NCBI GenBank assembly: GCA_900129595.1
Contig: FQWG01000015.1
Location: 1-64,000, forward strand
Source of the DNA: Flavobacterium frigidimaris
GTDB taxonomy: Bacteria; Bacteroidota; Bacteroidia; Flavobacteriales; Flavobacteriaceae
Length of the DNA: 64,000 nt
Reading direction: 5' to 3'
The position numbers were made by a program, and so were the translations under genes. Shown piece by piece: positions 44,247 to 51,655 of the stretch. Numbering within the stretch: position 1 is the stretch's first letter; every line of letters begins with the position of its first letter. Under the pieces are notes generated by a model. The model saw only the letters and a list, made by a program, of their open reading frames with translations. It was not told the DNA's origin and made no database searches.

Positions 44247-45440
44247 ATGATTACATATAAGGAACGTCACCAATTAAGGAAACGTCAAAAAAACCAGCCC
44301 CAAGAAAATACGCTAATAAATATCGATTATCTCATTGTCAATTTAGACGGTCAACCTTTCGGAGAGTTTCCCGAATTATCAGATTTCAAAATGCAACCCT
44401 ATGACTATGGTACAAAAATATTTTCTATCCGTTCAGATGTATATTACAAAAACGAGAAAATAGGGCAATACTTAGCAAGTCCTAGAAGTGCAATTATTGA
44501 TGCAAATTTGGCTCAACTACAATTTGAAAACCATTTATTCTATACTAAAACCCCAAACGAATTAAGAGAATTATTAGAAAACTTCTGTGATGAAACAAAC
44601 TACAATTTCAAATCAATTAACCGCTTGGACATCTGCCTTGATAAGTCTGATCTCAACAATAGCTATCGTAATTTATATAATAATATCATGTCAGGTAATT
44701 ACCTTATTTCAGGGCGTCCGAAAAATATTCAATCCTATTTTGAAACGTTTAAAGGTAAATCCATACTTAACGGCTTTCAAGTCGGAAAAAGAACATCTGA
44801 TAAAATAATTCGATGCTACAATAAAACACTTTCGTTACAATTAACAGAAAAGCCATATATCAATGAGTATTACGCAAGTAATGGCTTGAAAAACGATAAC
44901 GTTTGGCGTTTTGAATACCAGTTAAATAGTGCATTTTTTAGAGGTCTGCAAGAAAATTCAAAAGCGGATTTAACTACAAGTCAAGCTATGACTTGGAATA
45001 TATTCGATAAAAATATGCTTTATGAATTGTTGCAAATTGCAAACAAAGGCTTTTTCGAATTACGAGAGAATACAGGCAAAAGTCAAATAAACAAAGAAAA
45101 AGAAATAGTGCTTTTCGATTTCCAATTTCTACAAAAACAGATAGCTAAATTTTCTCCAATTGTAAAACGCTACAAGAAAATTCATTTATCTACAACAACA
45201 ATTAAAAAACGTCTTGCAAAATCTCTATTTAGAGAATATTACTCTAACAATCAAGAAGTAAGTTTCATTGTAGCATTAAATCTTTTATTAGAAGATATTG
45301 ACCTTACAAGCGATAAAAAACTTTTAAACTGGTTCAATAACAAGTGTAGATTCTATCTACATGAATTTAGAACTAAAGAAAAAATACAAAATATTTTTGA
45401 TTTTAAATTATTTGAAGAACATCAACTTTTATTTCTATAA
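44247..45440 (+). CDS. Rolling-circle replication initiation protein (Rep, PF02486-like)
   Basis: 397 residues. It matches the replication-initiation-factor pattern of filamentous-phage and plasmid Reps. INRLDICLD (124-132) is the strand carrying metal-binding acidic residues. FQVGKRTSDKIIRCYNKT (177-194) is the G-x-R-x-S...R-x-Y-x-K motif in which Tyr191 is the likely nicking tyrosine. VWRFEYQL (219-226) follows as the R-x-E strand. The C-terminal 150 residues are helical, as in related Reps. It would nick one strand of the replicative form and drive rolling-circle synthesis of genomic ssDNA. It is the only replication gene of the element. Confidence 0.82.
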   Translation: MITYKERHQLRKRQKNQPQENTLINIDYLIVNLDGQPFGEFPELSDFKMQPYDYGTKIFSIRSDVYYKNEKIGQYLASPRSAIIDANLAQLQFENHLFYTKTPNELRELLENFCDETNYNFKSINRLDICLDKSDLNNSYRNLYNNIMSGNYLISGRPKNIQSYFETFKGKSILNGFQVGKRTSDKIIRCYNKTLSLQLTEKPYINEYYASNGLKNDNVWRFEYQLNSAFFRGLQENSKADLTTSQAMTWNIFDKNMLYELLQIANKGFFELRENTGKSQINKEKEIVLFDFQFLQKQIAKFSPIVKRYKKIHLSTTTIKKRLAKSLFREYYSNNQEVSFIVALNLLLEDIDLTSDKKLLNWFNNKCRFYLHEFRTKEKIQNIFDFKLFEEHQLLFL

Positions 45441-45443
45441 GCC

Positions 45444-45614
45444 ATGAAAACACAAAATACAAGCCAAAAAGTTACAAAAACTCAGTTAATGCACATTCTT
45501 GAAGTTAGTTATCCAACTGCAAGAAAAGAGTATCAAATTATATTAGATAGTCTAGCACTAAAAAGGAAATACTTAATGATTTCTGATTTAATTGAGTACA
45601 AAATTCTTTCTTGA
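45444..45614 (+). CDS. Small HTH-like phage protein
   Basis: 56 residues starting three bases after the rep stop. KVTKTQLMHILEVSYPTARKEYQIILDSLALKRKYL has the spacing of a compact helix-turn-helix (TARKEYQII as the recognition helix), as in small excisionase- or activator-like proteins of Bacteroidota mobile elements. It is a plausible regulator of the late operon that starts just downstream. Too short for certainty. Confidence 0.6.
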   Translation: MKTQNTSQKVTKTQLMHILEVSYPTARKEYQIILDSLALKRKYLMISDLIEYKILS

Positions 45615-45724
45615 AATGGAAAAAAATGAAAAAAAATAGAAAGGAATAGAAAGAATTAGAAAACGTCAAATGATAGTTGCAATAACCTTTGTGAAAGAAA
45701 TTAAACAAATAAAATTTATAACAA
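45615..45724 (+). promoter_or_regulatory. Late-operon control region with purine-rich tract and candidate -7 box
   Basis: The first 50 bases contain no C and repeat AATGGAAAAA, AATAGAAAGG and AATAGAAAG-like units. They are followed by ATAGTTGCAATAACCTTTG, a near match to a -7 box at 45683-45691. The gap separates the replication genes from the capsid operon. Confidence 0.35.
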
Positions 45725-46444
45725 ATGAAAATTGCAACTATTACAGGCGTAACAAAATCGCCAGAATTAACGGTAACAAAATCAATCGGCTCTTTGATTA
45801 TTTCAAGCGATTTGGCTTTATCGGGTTTAACTACTGAAAAAATCAGTGTTTATATTGAGCGTGGAAACGGTTCAAATGTCATTTTAGCAAACAAAGTGTT
45901 GCTTAAAGATTTCATTTTAGCAAGTACTTACGGTACTGAAAACACTCAATCTGACGACGATAACGCTCTAATTGCTTTATGTGAAATAGCGGACGAAGGT
46001 TCAGTTTTTCTTGCTGAAAAAGAAAGTATTAAAATAGTTTTAGAGGATTTAATTGCAGGCAAACGTTACGATTTGCACGGAATTGAAGAGCCTGTAGCTA
46101 CTAACAACTTGTATTTTTTCGAACAAAAAACAGTTGCTTCTGAGGAATTTAACAAAAAAATCGATGTTCAGGGATTTGATTTAGCAATCATGACAGTTGA
46201 TGAAACAGTAAGTGATTTGTCTTATCAATTTCAAAACGGTCAAGTTGTAAAATATCTTCCATTTGAATTGCAAACATTAAGTCGTGATATCGACCCAATT
46301 CAGGCAGTTCTTGCAGATGGAAAAGTTTTACAAGGCTTATCTGATAGACTAACATTGCCTTTAGTGGCTGTGGTTGGTATTGAGATTAATAAATCTCAGG
46401 GAGCGGTTATTAATTTCGTCGTAAGGGCGCTTAAAACAGTATAA
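45725..46444 (+). CDS. Candidate major capsid protein
   Basis: 239 residues, acidic, with no signal peptide and no membrane helix. It is almost entirely beta-rich (TVTKSIGSLIISSDLALSG, VSDLSYQFQNGQVVKYLPFELQTLSRD, LVAVVGIEINKSQGAVINFVVRAL). It is the first gene of the structural operon and the largest compact protein after the spike candidate. The length suits a double jelly-roll capsid protein of PM2/FLiP type (about 270-300 residues), though on the short side. The assignment rests on position and composition rather than on a recognised motif. Confidence 0.5.
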   Translation: MKIATITGVTKSPELTVTKSIGSLIISSDLALSGLTTEKISVYIERGNGSNVILANKVLLKDFILASTYGTENTQSDDDNALIALCEIADEGSVFLAEKESIKIVLEDLIAGKRYDLHGIEEPVATNNLYFFEQKTVASEEFNKKIDVQGFDLAIMTVDETVSDLSYQFQNGQVVKYLPFELQTLSRDIDPIQAVLADGKVLQGLSDRLTLPLVAVVGIEINKSQGAVINFVVRALKTV

Positions 46445-46446
46445 TT

Positions 46447-46923
46447 ATGGGATTTTTTAAAAAAATTGGAACAGCGATTAAGAAAAACGTTTCGTTTAAA
46501 AATCTTGTAAAAGTCGCTACTCCTATAATGGGTGCTATTCCTTTTGTAGGTGGCGCAGTTCAAAGCATATCACAGAATTTGCAAGATGCTCACGAAGCCA
46601 AAAAAGCAAATAATCAAGCGCAAGCTGAATATAATCAGCAACAAGCTTTAGCTGTCGCAAGTCAAACGGCTGGTGCTGTAGCAAATGCAGGTGCTAATAT
46701 TTTCGGTAAAGCTGTGATGACTGGTGTAAATGATGGACTTTCAGCAGGATTTGTCGAGGGTAGCGGTCAGGTTGGTTCTACCATTGTAACCAGTACTATA
46801 AAAGTATGGTTTCAAAGAAATTGGAAAATTGTTCTTGGTGCTGTCGCTGGTCTTATAGCATTGATTTGGTTTATAAGAAGCGACCGTAACAATTCAGGAA
46901 AAAGAGTTGCAAAAAGACGATAA
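46447..46923 (+). CDS. Membrane-associated internal virion protein
   Basis: 158 residues starting two bases after the capsid candidate. The N-terminus is GFFKKIGTAIKKNVSFKNL, amphipathic. It is followed by a Gly/Ala-rich stretch (TPIMGAIPFVGGAVQS), a Gln/Ala-rich helical middle (NNQAQAEYNQQQALAVASQTAG), a membrane helix (IVLGAVAGLIALIWFI, about 130-145) and a basic tail. The pattern recalls DNA-pilot proteins of ssDNA phages and membrane proteins of PM2-like phages. Confidence 0.6.
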   Translation: MGFFKKIGTAIKKNVSFKNLVKVATPIMGAIPFVGGAVQSISQNLQDAHEAKKANNQAQAEYNQQQALAVASQTAGAVANAGANIFGKAVMTGVNDGLSAGFVEGSGQVGSTIVTSTIKVWFQRNWKIVLGAVAGLIALIWFIRSDRNNSGKRVAKRR

Positions 46924-46931
46924 GCCAAAAA

Positions 46932-46980
46932 ATTACTATCGAATCTATCTTTTAGTATTCTTGATAGATTCGGCAGTAAT
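46932..46980. repeat. Strong hairpin between structural genes
   Basis: ATTACT pairs with AGTAAT. After a 2x2 internal loop, CGAATCTATC (46940-46949) pairs with GATAGATTCG (46963-46972) around a 13-base loop. There is no T run on the plus strand, so it is not an ordinary terminator for the operon. In an ssDNA genome it could be the complementary-strand origin or a packaging signal. Confidence 0.5.
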
Positions 46981-47034
46981 AATCTTAAAAAAATTGGCGG
47001 AAATCATACTATTAATTAAACACATTATAAAGTA

Positions 47035-47436
47035 ATGGCACAAGGTAAGAAAAGCTATAATTCTAATAATCAGAATTATAACAACAACAATAATCAACAA
47101 AAAGTAAAGCACTCAGGTGCTAAAAATACAACTTATACACCGTCAACGGGTCCGAATAAAGGAGTTGAGCAACATTTAACAACTGGTTGGAGATTGTCAA
47201 AAGGCGAATTGATTTCAATCAAATGTGTAACAACTTCAAAATCTCAACTTTCAGAAAAAGGTTGGTTTGGTTCTGTAGCATGTACATTCACTAATACCAA
47301 AACTGGTGTTCAATCATTTCATTGGGGAACTATGCAAAAAAATGGTGGTAAGGTAGTAATTGACGGAATGGCATTTGTCATTAATCCACGTGCAAAAAAC
47401 GGAGGTTACGCAGGTACATTTTTACGCTCGAACTAA
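47035..47436 (+). CDS. Putative structural protein with Asn/Gln-rich N-terminus
   Basis: 133 residues. The first 30 are Asn/Gln-rich and likely disordered (YNSNNQNYNNNNNQQK). The rest is a compact beta domain (HLTTGWRLSKGELISIKCV, GWFGSVACTFTNTKTGVQSFHWG, VVIDGMAFVINPRAKNGGYAG). A nucleic-acid-contacting or minor capsid role is possible. No homologous family was recognised. Its stop overlaps the next start (TAATG). Confidence 0.55.
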   Translation: MAQGKKSYNSNNQNYNNNNNQQKVKHSGAKNTTYTPSTGPNKGVEQHLTTGWRLSKGELISIKCVTTSKSQLSEKGWFGSVACTFTNTKTGVQSFHWGTMQKNGGKVVIDGMAFVINPRAKNGGYAGTFLRSN

Positions 47437-47543
47437 TGTTTAAGGTAATATTAAAATTTCTCCCTCTGATACTTCATGAGGGGGTTGATTTACTCAAAGA
47501 GTATTTAGAAAAAAGAAAACAACTTAAAGAAACTAAAAAATGA
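47436..47543 (+). CDS. 35-residue phage microprotein
   Basis: MFKVILKFLPLILHEGVDLL then a charged tail EYLEKRKQLKETKK. The short hydrophobic start and basic end suggest a membrane-peripheral peptide. It is tied to both neighbours by overlaps (TAATG before, ATGA after), which supports it being real. Confidence 0.55.
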   Translation: MFKVILKFLPLILHEGVDLLKEYLEKRKQLKETKK

Positions 47544-47737
47544 AAAGTTTAAAAACGATTTTATCCGTTATAGGAATTATAGTAAAATATGGTGCTGTTG
47601 TTACTGCAATTTTGAAAGGTATTCAGGTTGTATCTGACGAATTGGAAAAACTTGATTTAGGTAAAGAAGAAACTAAAACTTCTTCTCGTCCTCTACAAGT
47701 ACAGGACGAATCTTTAATAACTGAAACACATGAGTAG
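47540..47737 (+). CDS. Small single-span membrane protein
   Basis: 65 residues. One hydrophobic segment (TILSVIGIIVKYGAVVTAILKG, about 6-27) is followed by an acidic soluble tail. It overlaps the preceding ORF by 4 bases and the muralytic gene by 8. It could be a virion membrane protein or a holin-like lysis protein. Its position directly before a cell-wall hydrolase allows either. Confidence 0.6.
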   Translation: MKSLKTILSVIGIIVKYGAVVTAILKGIQVVSDELEKLDLGKEETKTSSRPLQVQDESLITETHE

Positions 47738-48275
47738 TTATTTAGGTAGAAAAGATTTATCAAGAGGTGTTAGAAATAACAATCCGGGTAACTTGGTTTT
47801 AACCAATATTGCTTGGCAAGGAAAAATTCCAAACAGTCAAAATACTGATAAGCATTTTGAGCAGTTTACAGAAGTGAAATTTGGTATTCGTGCAATGTTG
47901 CGAGATTTAACAAATGACATTGATAAAGGCAAAAATACTGTTAGAAAATTGATAACAGAATATGCTCCGCCTTTCGAAAACGATACTCAAAAATATATAG
48001 AAGTAATTTCTAAAGCAGTTGGATTAGCACCTGACCAAACGATTAAAATTGTAGATGCAAAATTCTACCTAGTAATTGCAAGGGCTATTATAGTGCATGA
48101 AAACGGTGCGGATGCTTCTTTAATTTACGATTCAGACATTCAGGATGCTATTGACATTATGGGAGATTATAACCTTTCAGGTGTTACAGTAACAGCCAAA
48201 AAGAAATTCAAATTCAATTATTTGATTATTCCTGTACTACTTTTTTTTTATACTGTTTACAGCGTTACAGTCTAA
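47730..48275 (+). CDS. Muralytic virion protein, RNNNPGN family (often named structural protein P5)
   Basis: 181 residues. SRGVRNNNPGNLVLTNIAWQGK (residues about 10-31) and FEQFTEVKFGIRAMLRDLTND are the signature of lysozyme-like phage proteins that open peptidoglycan at entry or lysis. NTVRKLITEYAPPFENDTQKYIE continues the helical lobe. The last 20 residues are a hydrophobic helix (NYLIIPVLLFFYTVYSV), so the enzyme is probably anchored in a membrane, as expected for a virion with an internal lipid layer. Confidence 0.8.
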   Translation: MSSYLGRKDLSRGVRNNNPGNLVLTNIAWQGKIPNSQNTDKHFEQFTEVKFGIRAMLRDLTNDIDKGKNTVRKLITEYAPPFENDTQKYIEVISKAVGLAPDQTIKIVDAKFYLVIARAIIVHENGADASLIYDSDIQDAIDIMGDYNLSGVTVTAKKKFKFNYLIIPVLLFFYTVYSVTV

Positions 48276-48322
48276 ACAAACGCCCAAAAAGATAAAAATT
48301 ATTAATTCAAAATTTAAACAAG

Positions 48323-48430
48323 ATGTTAGATAAAATCAAACTTTTTTACGCAAACAATAAAACTATTGCAAATGTTGTACTAGTTGCTTTAGCAGGGTTT
48401 TTAGCTTATAAATTATTCAAGAAAAAATAA
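48323..48430 (+). CDS. 35-residue single-span membrane microprotein
   Basis: Begins MLDKIKLFYANNKT, then a membrane helix IANVVLVALAGFLAYKLF and a KKK end. It is followed after three bases by the next ORF. The topology is typical of tiny lipid-embedded virion proteins of PM2-like phages. Confidence 0.6.
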   Translation: MLDKIKLFYANNKTIANVVLVALAGFLAYKLFKKK

Positions 48431-48433
48431 GCA

Positions 48434-48955
48434 ATGGCTCAAAGAGAGATAACAAATAGAACAAAGAGCCAAGCCAATACAGTTTGGCTCTTTGACTTTC
48501 TGCAAAAATATTGGATTCTTATTACTGGTATAATTGTGTTTTATCCATTATTAAAAAAATGGTACGATAAGTTTACACAAGATGCTGAGGAAAAAGAACT
48601 TGAAAACGCAGAAAAGGATTTAAAAATTGCTGTTTCGAATCCAATCACTAAAGAAATTGAATTGAACAAAATTACAAATCGTAAAGAAGTTCATGACATA
48701 GCAGAATCTTTAGCGGTATGGTTAGGTACAAATAAGCAAACAAAAGATTCTCCTTGGTATACTTGGATAACTGAACCAATGTCAAATTTCGAAAACGAAA
48801 AGGAGACTATAAACGAGTTATTGAAAGTAAGACAGACAACTACAGTTCCTTTAGTTATAGCTTGTTATTATGTGATTACAAGACGTGATTTAAAAGCGGA
48901 TTTGAAAAAATATTTATCAACTTCGGACTTGAAGAAAGTTCCATTATTTAATTAA
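48434..48955 (+). CDS. Putative structural membrane protein
   Basis: 173 residues. One membrane helix (YWILITGIIVFYPLLKKW, about 26-43) precedes a helical charged stretch (DAEEKELENAEKDLKIAVSNP) and a folded C-terminal part that includes VPLVIACYYVITRRDLKADLKKYL. It is a likely minor capsid or vertex protein. No family was recognised. Confidence 0.6.
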   Translation: MAQREITNRTKSQANTVWLFDFLQKYWILITGIIVFYPLLKKWYDKFTQDAEEKELENAEKDLKIAVSNPITKEIELNKITNRKEVHDIAESLAVWLGTNKQTKDSPWYTWITEPMSNFENEKETINELLKVRQTTTVPLVIACYYVITRRDLKADLKKYLSTSDLKKVPLFN

Positions 48956-48961
48956 AACGAT

Positions 48962-49813
48962 ATGAATTTTATACAATATATTGACGACAGTTATGCTGTA
49001 AAAGTAAAGGAAATTCCTTACTACGATGAACAGGGCTACGCCGTAAAAGATATTGAAACACCATTTTTTATTTTATCGTTATTCATTGATAATAAACGTG
49101 TTAACGGTGTTCGTTTCAATAATTACGATAGCTTACCTATGCTCTCAGTTATAAATGATTTAGGTAATGTCGACTTAAACGTAATTCCCGAAAATTATTT
49201 TGCTACAGCTTACACAGAGATTTTTCTTGCCGTTCCTTATAGTGCTGGCGCAGGTGTTGAAATTTCAAACTTTAATGACTTTCAAAAGAAGCCATTACGT
49301 TTTTTAAAAGAATACAAATTACCTCAATTTAGATTGGATGGTAGATTTTCACAAGGTTCAGGCTATGCCTACGATAGTAGAGTTTATTCTTTACTTAAAT
49401 TGAGTACAATTCAATCTGATAATAAATTCTATACAGCATTTTATGATACATATAGAAATGGTACTCATGTTGATAATTTAGAGTTTCAAGGAGATAATCC
49501 AAATTATATTAGAAACGGCTATGATTTAGTTACGTCTTTCCCAGTTCAGAATAACGGTAATATTGTTCAGTTTGGAGATTTTTATGTAAAAATGACTACA
49601 ACTAAACCGTATCCTTATGGTCTTAGTGTATTTTTATTCACAGATATAAGAACTAATGAATTTTGGTTTTATGTAAATTATATAGAGCAGGGGACTAGCA
49701 TTATTAAAAAAGGGGAGTTCGATATGTCAACATTTGTTTGTGTAAATGGAGGTTTTAAAATTAAAAATCTCATGCATGAGGTAGAGATACAAATCACAAA
49801 TATTTATGGCTAA
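48962..49813 (+). CDS. Candidate spike / receptor-binding protein
   Basis: 283 residues, the longest structural ORF. It has no signal or membrane segment and is rich in Tyr, Phe, Asn and Asp with beta-strand character throughout (SYAVKVKEIPYYDEQGYAVK, PQFRLDGRFSQGSGYAYDSRVY, NIVQFGDFYVKMTTTKPYPYGLSVFLFTD). Its size, position near the end of the structural operon and aromatic beta-rich composition suit a host-binding protein. This is inference only, and it could also be a second capsid protein. Confidence 0.5.
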   Translation: MNFIQYIDDSYAVKVKEIPYYDEQGYAVKDIETPFFILSLFIDNKRVNGVRFNNYDSLPMLSVINDLGNVDLNVIPENYFATAYTEIFLAVPYSAGAGVEISNFNDFQKKPLRFLKEYKLPQFRLDGRFSQGSGYAYDSRVYSLLKLSTIQSDNKFYTAFYDTYRNGTHVDNLEFQGDNPNYIRNGYDLVTSFPVQNNGNIVQFGDFYVKMTTTKPYPYGLSVFLFTDIRTNEFWFYVNYIEQGTSIIKKGEFDMSTFVCVNGGFKIKNLMHEVEIQITNIYG

Positions 49814-50030
49814 TAATACTCCAACGCCTTACAGCTGTACAATCTTTAATAAAGATAAATCTATAAGACCTATAAAAGTTGAGTTTTGTAAATCAATCTT
49901 TTATCTGCATAATTGGTGTAAAAATGTTGGATTTGATTATCATTACATTAATATTTACAACCGGAAAACAGGTAATTATATTGCTAGACAATATTTCAAT
50001 GATTATATAATAGATAAGCCTTTGTATTAA
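49806..50030 (+). CDS. Small phage protein, last of the structural operon
   Basis: 74 residues overlapping the preceding ORF by 8 bases. Two Cys residues are present (YSCTIFNKDKSIRP, NWCKNVGFDYHY), and the composition is aromatic-rich. Its stop codon lies in the loop of the operon terminator. Function unknown. Confidence 0.55.
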   Translation: MANNTPTPYSCTIFNKDKSIRPIKVEFCKSIFYLHNWCKNVGFDYHYINIYNRKTGNYIARQYFNDYIIDKPLY

Positions 50031-50052
50031 TTTACAAAGGCTTATCTATTAT
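50007..50052. terminator. Bidirectional terminator with 20-bp perfect stem
   Basis: 50007-50026 pairs perfectly with 50033-50052 around a 6-base loop. It separates the plus-strand structural operon from the minus-strand ORF at 50054-50260. The loop contains the stop codon of the last structural ORF. Confidence 0.75.
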
Positions 50053-50053
50053 A

Positions 50054-50260
50054 TTATTCTTCCTCCTGCCCATTCATAGCTCTTAAAAATATTTGATAAT
50101 CGAGCATTGTTACAAGTTCAAGACCACAACTTAATCTTACTGTAGTGGAATAATCTTCTTTATCTAAAGTCAAAGAAGTAATATGATTTACTGCTACAGC
50201 AATATCTTCATAAACGACTTTACCATTTTTTTTAACTGTTGTAAAACTAATTGTTTTCAT
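50054..50260 (-). CDS. Small reverse-strand phage protein, possible regulator
   Basis: 68 residues (KTISFTTVKKNGKVVYEDIAV, then VNHITSLTLDKEDYSTTVRLSCG). It is compact and beta-rich with no known motif. It is the only gene of the element read from the minus strand, as lysogeny genes often are, but it has no evident DNA-binding helix. Confidence 0.55.
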   Translation of the reverse strand: MKTISFTTVKKNGKVVYEDIAVAVNHITSLTLDKEDYSTTVRLSCGLELVTMLDYQIFLRAMNGQEEE

Positions 50261-50380
50261 TTTTAATTATTGTTTTTAAATTTTGACCAAATTAATTAAT
50301 TTATAATGCGCTTTTTAAAAACGGTATAATTATTTATTCTTTTATAGCAATTGACAAAGTGAAATTAAAATTATTGGCAT

Positions 50381-50388
50381 TATATTTG
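50381..50388 (+). promoter_or_regulatory. Candidate -7 box (TATATTTG) for cargo gene
   Basis: Perfect TAnnTTTG match 37 bases before the cargo start codon. It shows that the cargo has its own host-type promoter inside the element. Confidence 0.45.
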
Positions 50389-50424
50389 AAAAACTTTAGT
50401 ACGTTTAATCTTAACATAAAAACC

Positions 50425-50886
50425 ATGAAAAAAATTACTTTTTTATTATTTGCAATGTTTACCGTTTTAGTTCATTCTCAGGAAAAGAAATTTTTTCAAT
50501 CTTCTCCTGAAAAATTAACTGCTGAACAGTTAGTATTTATTACTAGCGTAAATAAATATTATCCTGAATTTGCTTTAGTTAAAAATATAGTTAATATATA
50601 CAGCCCAGAAAAGGAAATAGCTGAGAGTTATATTGAATATCCGAAACCACCTAATGACTGTGACGATTATTTAATAACTTTACAATCCGATAATAAACGA
50701 TTAGATTACGAATTTAATTATGGTGCAGGTAACGGTAATTTAATTAATAGAGGTTCAATTTACATTGTTGGCACAGATGTCTATAAAGTAGATATCTCAA
50801 TAAAAGGAAAAAGTAAAAACTTTTTTCAATTATATAAAAATGGTAAGGAAGTCTTTAGCGAGAATCCCTATAAAGGTCTTAACTAA
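50425..50886 (+). CDS. Secreted cargo protein of the element, relative of the host gene at 42528
   Basis: 153 residues from the ATG at 50425, chosen over 50359 because the signal peptide (ITFLLFAMFTVLVHSQ) starts there. The mature region (LTAEQLVFITSVNKYYPEFALVKNIVNIY, ITLQSDNKRLDYEFNYGAGNG) parallels the host protein at 42528-42947. It is not a structural type protein and has its own promoter-like box, so it is probably a lysogenic-conversion gene. The biochemical function is unknown. Confidence 0.7.
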   Translation: MKKITFLLFAMFTVLVHSQEKKFFQSSPEKLTAEQLVFITSVNKYYPEFALVKNIVNIYSPEKEIAESYIEYPKPPNDCDDYLITLQSDNKRLDYEFNYGAGNGNLINRGSIYIVGTDVYKVDISIKGKSKNFFQLYKNGKEVFSENPYKGLN

Positions 50887-50897
50887 AAAATCAAAAT

Positions 50898-51167
50898 ATG
50901 ACATTTCAAGAAGCATTAGAAGAAAAAAAAGAAATTGGTGATGTTACAACAGTCCATGGCTTAGAATTTAAAGTGTACGTTTCCCCGTACAATCTTGCAG
51001 ATTTTGAAAATTGGAGAGATTTTTATTTTAAAAATAATTTTGATTTTAATGCTGTAAAATTCACTGATGAAGTCGCTAAACTATATTCTACAGATTCACG
51101 ATTTAAAGTTTATGGTCTTTACCAATTAGGAACAATAATATCGACGCAAGTATTAAAAGATTATTAA
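50898..51167 (+). CDS. Small cargo protein of unknown function
   Basis: 89 residues starting 11 bases after the secreted cargo gene. It is cytoplasmic and mixed alpha/beta (FQEALEEKKEIGDVTTVHGLEFKVY, ADFENWRDFYFKNNF). Not recognised. It probably shares the transcript of the preceding gene and ends before a strong terminator. Confidence 0.6.
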   Translation: MTFQEALEEKKEIGDVTTVHGLEFKVYVSPYNLADFENWRDFYFKNNFDFNAVKFTDEVAKLYSTDSRFKVYGLYQLGTIISTQVLKDY

Positions 51168-51182
51168 AAGAAACCAGTAAAT

Positions 51183-51208
51183 AAACCCCAATAAAACGGG
51201 GTTTTTTT
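51183..51208 (+). terminator. Intrinsic terminator at the end of the cargo genes
   Basis: AAACCCC pairs with GGGGTTT around an 8-base loop, followed by a T run. Confidence 0.8.
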
Positions 51209-51345
51209 ATGTTCAAAATTTTTCTGCTTTAAGATTTGTATAATTAGAATAAAGTGTATATCATTACAAAACGAAAGTTCTATGATAGAAAGGAATAACA
51301 AAGCGTTGAAAACCAAAAACTTAACGGTTTTAAAGTGTATATAAT

Positions 51346-51655
<310 letters not shown>

